Shown here one piece after another: positions 26,164-64,000 of a stretch of DNA of 64,000 nt (positions are counted from its first letter, which is position 1; every line of letters starts with the position of its first letter). The translations under genes were made by a program, and so were the position numbers. Below the pieces are notes generated by a model. That model was not told the origin of the DNA. It did not search any database and saw nothing but the letters and a program-made list of their open reading frames with translations. Location of the stretch: assembly GCA_029706075.1 (NCBI GenBank), contig JAINUG010000382.1, forward strand, positions 310,001-374,000. Reading direction: 5' to 3'. The DNA is from Aldrovandia affinis. Taxonomy: Eukaryota > Chordata > Actinopteri > Notacanthiformes > Halosauridae.

Positions 26164-28799
26164 GAGCTTAGAATTGCATGGTTCTGATATTTTTGTCAAA
26201 ATGATGTGAGAATGCTCTTTGTAATATTGTTTTTTATACAACAGGTTAAACACATTGCAATTTGCACAGATGTACTATAAAGCAGTGCTATGATATAGAA
26301 TCTATCAACACTATACTATCTAAAAAAACAGACTGCAGATCTGCAGATCGAACCCTATAATTAAAATCTCATGTATTTATATTACTCATTTGGTTGGCAA
26401 AAACTTGACTTGTCTGCTTTTACACTTGGATAATTACTTAAGCAAATCAGTTTAAGTACTTTGCTCAAGGGTAAAGTGGGAGTGCGTCTGAAAATCCAAC
26501 ATGCCGCCTTCAGGGTACAGGGAATACACCACAAGGCCTGGCAACGCTGGTACTCTGATCCTCATTCCTGCTTTACGGGTCCAGAAATGCCGCGCGAGAC
26601 CCTCAGCAAATAAGTTACAGTGCCAGGGCCTTCGAGCACAAGCACACAGAACATTAGCTTTAGCGTTAGAAAAGATCACCGTGTCATCCCTCTCCAGGCT
26701 CTAGATTTGCCCTGTAATCCGGCGGCTAATCACACATTACTGAACGGGCCTGGCAGCAATGGCAATGTTTGGTCCGAGAGGTTCTGAGCTCCCGAGGACA
26801 AGCCCGGGCCCGAAAATCATCTGGCTCGGTTTGTTGCCGTAGCGCAACGTTTTTTGATGCTGAAATGCCAATGGGAGGGCGTGGCTAGCGGGGAGGTTTA
26901 AAGCCAGGCCTCAAAAGTGTGCGCTAATCCGGCAGGGAGCTTGTCACTTTTTAATGTGTCTCATTGCGTCGCTGTCACTGATGCGGTTTTTGAAAAGTTT
27001 GTTTTTCAGTGAGGCCATCATTCACGGTCAGCTGCCTCTGTGATCTTTTTTTCTGTTAGTGAGCGTACACCCGCACCTCTTATACGGTGACGTGGAACTG
27101 TGTTCCCACGGTAGGCCGACGTGTGCCGTGAAAACTGTCCGCTGCTTTCCTTTTTGAGAGCTAACAATGACCCTGTGGTGGAACTGGGATTTAGAATAAC
27201 GTCAGAGCCGGTTTTTTTAATGTCATCTTTCGGGACCTTGGTTCTTGAGAAAATGTGAAGGAATATTTTGTAAGCTGCAGGCATCTGGTTGCTGGATTAG
27301 TTCTCTAGAGGTGATTTCGCTTTAAAAAAGCAAGACATGATTATAAATTATAGCAGTTATTAAAAAAAATATGTATATTACAGCACACGCTGTACCTTCT
27401 ATGGTATGCTTGAGCTTCATTTGGCGAAACGCAGGCAACCCCTTCCATAACCCAGAGAGCTCTATCTGCTTTCTGTAAAAACTAATGACATTATAATCAT
27501 AATGACTCATCATCATCGTCATCATCACCATCATAATACACTGCTTTCATTTAACATCTTTCCTGGATCTGAAAGCCCTTTATAGTGAAGGGGGACTTGT
27601 AAACCAGCGCCACTGTTTAGCACCAGCCTGGGAGACGTACAGCAGAGGAAGCAAAAACAACTCATAATCACATCAGCTGGAGGGACAGGGAGGAATTCAT
27701 TAGCCAATAATAATGTGGTTATTATATTATTATTACATTAGATGGCTATGTTGAGAGAGACAGGAGGAGTGCAATCCCATGTAGATTAGTGACCACAGTC
27801 AGAACCTTGGGTTTAACATCTCACCAGGAAGACCTACAGCACAGTGTCCCCACTGCTGCACTGGGACCATGCTTTACTGCTCGGTCCAGAGAGAAGACTG
27901 CCTCCTACAAACCCACCCACCCGCCCACTCCATATTCGTCAGTAACCCTTTTCCTCCAATACAAGTCTGGTTACAATTATAGGGTTCTACCTGTTATTTC
28001 TCTTCTCAAAAATGAGCTATTAACATGCAAATGCTCTTTGTCGTGTCTTTTTGTGAAAGGTCAAATTAAACGCCGGAAATAACTTGTTAAAAAGATGTTA
28101 AAACTAACACACAAATACCAAACAATGCGATGAGACAGGATTTAAATTCTAAAGCGTAATTTCTCAAAACTATTCTATCTGCAAATAGAACCCGATAATT
28201 CGAAGGTCTCAAAGTCCTAGCCGAGCCCAACGCTGCTTACCGTCAGCCATAAAGCAGCAGAAAGAAACAGGGTGGTATGGCTGCTAGCTAAGCTCAACTG
28301 GATCTGGCTCCAGAGGGAAACTGGAGTTCTTTTAGTACCAAGTTGGAATGTGTTAACCAGGTGTGGAACTCCAAATGAATGGTGGATGGGGGTGAGTTTT
28401 GTCTTCTCTGAAAAGGGCTTCATGCTCCTTCCTTCTATATAGTAAATGCCCATCAAATTACTTTAGTATAGGTGCTGTACGCAGCAACTAGTCCAGATTT
28501 TGCAGTTAACAAGATGCAGGAAATTAACCCCAGACCTTTCAATCCAGCCAGTCTATATTGACTAAGCCCTTGTTCAGTCAGCCGTGGAACGACACGCATG
28601 CAGGTCAGTTTCATCCACTCACACCTCCGGGTCTCTAGTCCTCAGTCCCACGACTCAGCGCGGGCGAGACTCGACAGCAGACCTGAGATCAGTTTAACGG
28701 GTCTTGCTCCAACACAAGCTCATCTCAGGCATAATCACATGCCACTCAGACAGACAGGCGTACAACGTTAGCTGTCATTCACACAAGAAGGGGTATGAG
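25691..28799. other. Intergenic, no gene recognised
   Basis: It holds a (TTA)n microsatellite (26131-26163) and a short piece of the fish repeat 'tttgctcaagggtaaa' near 26460-26480. Otherwise it is unremarkable sequence with short open frames. Confidence 0.5.
26131..26163. repeat. (TTA)11 microsatellite
   Basis: A perfect trinucleotide run of 33 bases. Confidence 0.97.
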
Positions 28800-29422
28800 A
28801 TTTGGGAATGAGAAAATGATGAACACGAGTTTAGATTTAAATTGCGGAAATTATTTTTATAATGTTCATTGCACACCCCAAGGGAGAAACAAAACTAAAT
28901 GAAATAAATACATAAATGGAACCAAATTACATGGTGCTCCCTTAACACAGAGATGTAATTTCCATTTTTCTTCTTACTTTTGAATAAATTTCCTTTCCAA
29001 AAAAAGACCAATAGGAATGCTTTATGTTTAGCTTACCAAGTTCAACTGAACAACTGCATTAAAATACATTGTCCCCTTTGAAAGTAAATTATATTGCTGG
29101 ATTATATTTCGTAATTTGCCACCAATATCAAACACATCCGTTCAAAATATACAGTGTACTGTAATTAATACAATTGAAAATATATGGAATGTGTTTTTAT
29201 CTTCACATGCTCAATCTCTCTGAACAATACACTGCATACGAGTAAGCAGCAGGACGGCTCGTTTCAGACATACCTACTGAGGTAACTGTTCGCAACTGTT
29301 AAGAACATTTCCGGCATCTCTTATAAACTAGAATATATAAGCCTCTAGAGTTTTTAACATAACTTGCATTTTTTGTCTTCCATTTTAAAGACTGAAAGGA
29401 AACTGAGACACAAAGACCACGG
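28800..29422 (-). other. Probable gabra4 3' UTR / downstream flank
   Basis: This region directly follows the TAA stop and is AT-rich, with no coding features. I found no canonical AATAAA or ATTAAA on the minus strand in roughly the first kilobase after the stop. The transcript may use a variant signal (CATAAA at about 29020-29025 is one candidate) or end further down. Confidence 0.35.
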
Positions 29423-59975
<30,553 letters not shown>

Positions 59976-60240
59976 CTTTGCATGCCATACTTTAAGCCCC
60001 TTCACATTTCCCCTTTCCAAACGTCTTGTCCCGAAGAAAGATTACAGTCGCGAATGAATCAACAGAACCTTGCAAATGGAACGCCTGCATTTCCCGCAAT
60101 CTCTTTTGAAAGGGGAAAAATCCCGTCTCAGCTGAACGTCCAGTAGCACTTATCTTTCTTCTTGTCGCCAGACGAGTGAGCCGCTGCCCGTCGTAACTCC
60201 GTTAGTGGTGATCACCCAAAAAAATATTTTTTTTTCTCAC
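59976..60240 (-). promoter_or_regulatory. Probable gabra4 5' UTR and core promoter region
   Basis: This is the sequence directly upstream of the gabra4 start. It is locally richer in CpG than the surroundings (around 60040-60200). It contains two upstream ATGs close to the coding start. No transcription start, TATA box or initiator can be fixed from sequence alone, so the limits are nominal. Confidence 0.4.
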
Positions 60241-60999
60241 ATTATCGCTTTACTTGAAAGATCAACGGAGCGGTGGTGACACGAATGTATGCTTTGCTTT
60301 GTTTTATAATTGGGTTTTCATTCGTATATCGCGATAAATCCGACAGTTATTCCATAAGTAGACAGAGAAAAACAGGAGAGGCGAAGATATTCGGCACCAC
60401 TGGAAACATGCGTTCACCCTGTAAGATAACAGCGCGTTTATTCAAGGCGAATTACCAGGTGTTCGGCGACATTCGAGTGTGTTTCGCGGCATTTGTTTAC
60501 TTGGCTGCCAAGGTCAATTGCTGTCTTCCGAAGGACCACATCAATTACAGACACTTAAACCATTCAAAGCGAAGTTCACATCTTAAAACGTTCCTACCAC
60601 ATCTCTTAGTTCATATCAGACTGCCAGCCCGAGGGGAACATATGTGTTCACTTAGTAAAGCAATTAACCTTTTTCTTACCAGAAACTTTCTCCTCACCTA
60701 TGTTATTCATTTACACGACAAAAGAATAAAACATGTATGTGGTAATTATGCTTTATCATGTGCAATTGATGCAGTGATCCACGTTGCCTGTGTGCATGTG
60801 TGTGCGTCCTAATACCCAATGACCCATTCCCGTCATGCTGTCCTTTGACCACCATCTGAGCCAAATTAGAGCAGATTGAGTATTGATATGATTACAGGCT
60901 TGCCTTAAGTAAATTGAGTTTCTGGGATCCAAATGGGTCACTCTTGTCGCAATACGCAACCATGCACACACACACTCTCACTCACTCACTTTCTCTATT

Positions 61000-61038
<39 letters not shown>

Positions 61039-64000
61039 TACAAACACACTCACATGCAGGTAGATTGCTTCCACTGCACCTGGAACAAGATATTCAGGTA
61101 TGACTGAGTTGTAGGAGTTGGACTGAAGGATCTATATATACATACATACTATAATTTCATAATGGAAAAGGGGAAGTAATGTTGTGCTGGAGCTGATAAC
61201 ATGCTTTGTGCTTGGGGAATATGGATTTGGATTTAAACCCAAAATCAGGTGAAGCCCCACTGACTCTCAATGGCCTTTTAATGAGGGCACTGATTGATGT
61301 GTTGCCTAGTGTACCCTATATGTGCACCATGGAGCCAATGTACTATGCCTATGGTCTATTGTGTGGGGAAGGGGGCCCTGTCTCTGTACAAGTGCTTACA
61401 GATGGGGGGGGGGCTTGTCCCAGTTCATTAGGGCCACCAGGCATTATTTTTTTATTGGTTACAAGATGACGCACTCCACCAAGCTCAGTTGCAAATGTCC
61501 CAAATCAGGAAGTACAGTACAGTGTCATCTTGTGTACAAGCCTCATGAAGTTCATGGCCTGCCTCCTCACAAACACAGAAGACAGCGGATGTGAGTCGGC
61601 AGTGGATTGTCCTCTGTGACGAAGGGTCTTTGAGCCATCTCGGGAGAGAGGGGTCTGTCTGTGCACTCGGGTCAGCAGTCCTCCGGGGGTGCGGGCTCCC
61701 CTCCTGCGCATGTGAGCAGAGGAGGAGGTGGTGGCAGCACCGACCCGGCTGTGGGACAGGGACACACAGGTGACCATCACAAACTATCCCAAGACTCCTT
61801 CAAACAGGTTTCCAGGGCTCTGTTCAGGCTACGTTTTGCCGTCGCAGAGACCGCCATCATAACCTAGTTTCTCGCCTCTGCGTGTGTGTGTGTGTGTGTG
61901 TGTGTGCACGCTCAACTACGCTGTGTCAGTGGTTAGCCTATATTTTAGCACAGAAGAATGAGGACACATATGTTTCAATGTGAATCAAAGTATATCCTTA
62001 AATAATATCTCTGATAACTGATTTTAATTAACTGCTACACAAATAACCGTGTTTGTTAAAACAATGAATGACTGAAGCACTCACTGTTATGCCCAGTACT
62101 AAAATTAATTTAACCTACAGCAAGGTTAATCCTCTATAGAGGATCCTTGTGGGAGAAAAAGAAGGTGCCGTTTCACCGGGCTATTATAGCAGTAGCTTAA
62201 TTAGTTTTTTCTATTGTCTCACAATTTCTTGAAGCTACAAACAGTTTCCCTAGGACAGTTTTTTAAATGTTTGTTTGCTAATTAAGTTAATTGAGATATG
62301 TTTATTTAGCGTACAGTAATGGATTGCATTCATATATTGCCTTTCAGGATCTCAAGCTCAAACTTCCACCAGTGTGACGCAGCAGAATGCTCACCACACA
62401 TCAGCCAATTATGCTTTAAAAGGTTCTGTGTAGTTTTACTGTATTTTACTTCTAGAAACTTGAAAGCATATGGAAGCAATGAGTTGGGTAACAAACATAA
62501 TCACAGTGTCAGTTAGGCAGCAATTTAGTATCACTGGGTGTAAACCGTTGCTGTTAAATGTATGTATCACCGACAATAGCAGCTTTTCCCTGTATGCATT
62601 GCAGCTTCCATTTACAGTGTAGTAGTGATGTTGCAAGTCCTGTGATAACGATGGGGGAACATTGCCAAAACACCTTCTCGAAACGTTCCGGGCAACATTT
62701 CTGTGTTGGCCATCCAGAGAAGCACAGGGCACACAGGTGGCATTGATGAAGTAGAGTGTTCGTGGCGGGCGCAGCAAATGAAGCAAATGGCTCATGAGAA
62801 CTGGTCAAGCTGTCAAGTAATCAAATTCGAGGAACAAGGAACAACATTTACGGGAGGGGGAAGCAAAGAAGCGGAAGGAGGAGAGAGGGGGAGTGCTATT
62901 AGATTTGGACATCAAAGTTGTGCCTCTTGTCACCGGCACCCATGACGCAGCTGAAACTTTGAGCAGTCTGGCTATGTCTGGTGACGGTTCATTAGTCACT
63001 GAGCATCCCTCCTGCAGTCCTGAGTCCTCTCTCACATGGCAGGAGGCAGGAGCAATCAGTGGTCAAGTACCAATCGCGCCACGCTCCAGCAAGCCCCTGT
63101 GTTTGATTAGTGTGATGTTTTGATGATCATTCCAAAGGCTCGGGGCTGGCGATCAACACCTTTAATTGTTCCCTGTAATTCTTGATCAATCACTCAGCCA
63201 CCCCTCCCCCTTGTCGCGTGGTACAAGTGATTGTTCAATGGGACGTGACACCGACTGTCCAAATGTCAACATTTGCCTGTAAGAAAACGGGACCCAAGTC
63301 AAGATAGCAGGGAGCAGAGTTTGATGTTTTTTCCTGAGACGTCAGAAAGCCCTCTTGTCACTCAAGGCTCTTTTTTTTTTTTTTTTTACAATTTGGAATT
63401 GCAAACTGTGTCAGTCAAATCACCAATATGGCTATCTTCACCCTACAGGACACACATTACTACAGGAGAGCTAGCACTCAAGCCTCTGTGTCAATGTTTC
63501 CTATACAACTCAACATTAGACAAGCAACAAGCAGCACTCAACAAGCAGCACGACCTCACATTTTTACCTCAGAGAGTGAATCGTTTGCTGGATTGGTGTT
63601 TCGATGCAAGGTCGTTGGTGACGAGCTGTTTCCACGACTCAGCAAAAAGCAACCCAAAAAGTTAAGTGGCTACATCTGTTGTGGGTGGTGGGTGGCAATC
63701 TCTGCTGTGGGGATGAGTGAGGAAGTGGCTGCCTCTCCCACTGTGACTATGATACCTTCCACAGTGTGGGACTGGTGGGGGAAAACTCACAAGCAGAGAA
63801 AGTAATGAAACCATTAAAAAACAAATGTAAAAGCAGGGAATATGCAGACTGTAAACAGGAAACTGGTAACCCACGCAAAGATGCCCTGAAGGAAAAGCCA
63901 AGATACTATGGAACCAAGCCCTTTTCATGCTAATGTAATATTGTCAGTGGTATATTAAAATAATAATTTTTTCAAAGTAATGTACTGTAAATAAAATATT
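60241..64000. other. 5' flank of gabra4, no second gene recognised
   Basis: It contains the longest open frame in the window apart from gabra4 shadows (60273-60812 plus, 179 codons, no recognisable domain), a (CA)n repeat (61001-61036) and a (TG)n repeat (about 61881-61907). I searched the plus strand for GABA-A beta-subunit exons, since human GABRB1 is head-to-head with GABRA4, and found none. Confidence 0.55.
61001..61036. repeat. (CA)n microsatellite
   Basis: Perfect CA dinucleotide run of about 36 bases, preceded by imperfect CA and CTCA repeats from about 60964. Confidence 0.95.

Overview
The window comes from a bony fish (teleost) nuclear genome. The evidence is a vertebrate-type, multi-exon GABA-A receptor gene, many Tc1/mariner and hAT transposon relics, and tRNA-derived SINEs with the 3' tail common in teleosts (tcgctttggataaaagcg). 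The rest is AT-rich DNA full of microsatellites. The species cannot be named from the sequence.

There is one gene that I can support. It is a complete gabra4 (GABA-A receptor alpha-4 subunit) on the minus strand, from the start codon at 59975 to the stop at 29423. I resolved nine coding exons with GT..AG borders at every junction. Joined, they give 1683 bp, or 560 residues. The exon sizes (119, 68, 221, 83, 144 and 153 bp for exons 2-7) are those of the GABA-A alpha family. The protein has a signal peptide, the ligand-binding domain with a 13-residue Cys-loop, four membrane segments and a long cytoplasmic loop between M3 and M4. Identity as alpha-4 rather than alpha-6 rests on the MVSAKK start, the SSPNPFS motif in the M3-M4 loop and the [20 protein letters not shown]4 segment. 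Arg135 lies where diazepam-sensitive alphas carry histidine, so the receptor should be insensitive to classical benzodiazepines, as mammalian alpha-4 and alpha-6 are.

Layout: 1-29.4 kb is the 3' flank of gabra4. I recognise no gene in it. It holds transposon relics, including two nested insertions with target-site duplications, SINEs, simple repeats and one CpG-rich block near 10 kb. The gene occupies 29.4-60.0 kb. Introns 2, 7 and 8 are long (about 6.9, 10.6 and 7.4 kb) and carry Tc1 copies, a hAT MITE, SINEs and a 49-bp minisatellite. A CpG-rich patch with a palindromic RFX-type X-box lies in intron 8. From 60.0 to 64.0 kb is the 5' flank. In human, GABRB1 lies head-to-head with GABRA4, but I see no beta-subunit exon in these 4 kb.

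I found no CRISPR array, operon, rRNA or free-standing tRNA, and no clear sign of a previously undescribed system. The most useful leads are the pharmacology-defining arginine, out-of-frame upstream AUGs at the gabra4 start, the two X-boxes, and the nested transposon insertions.
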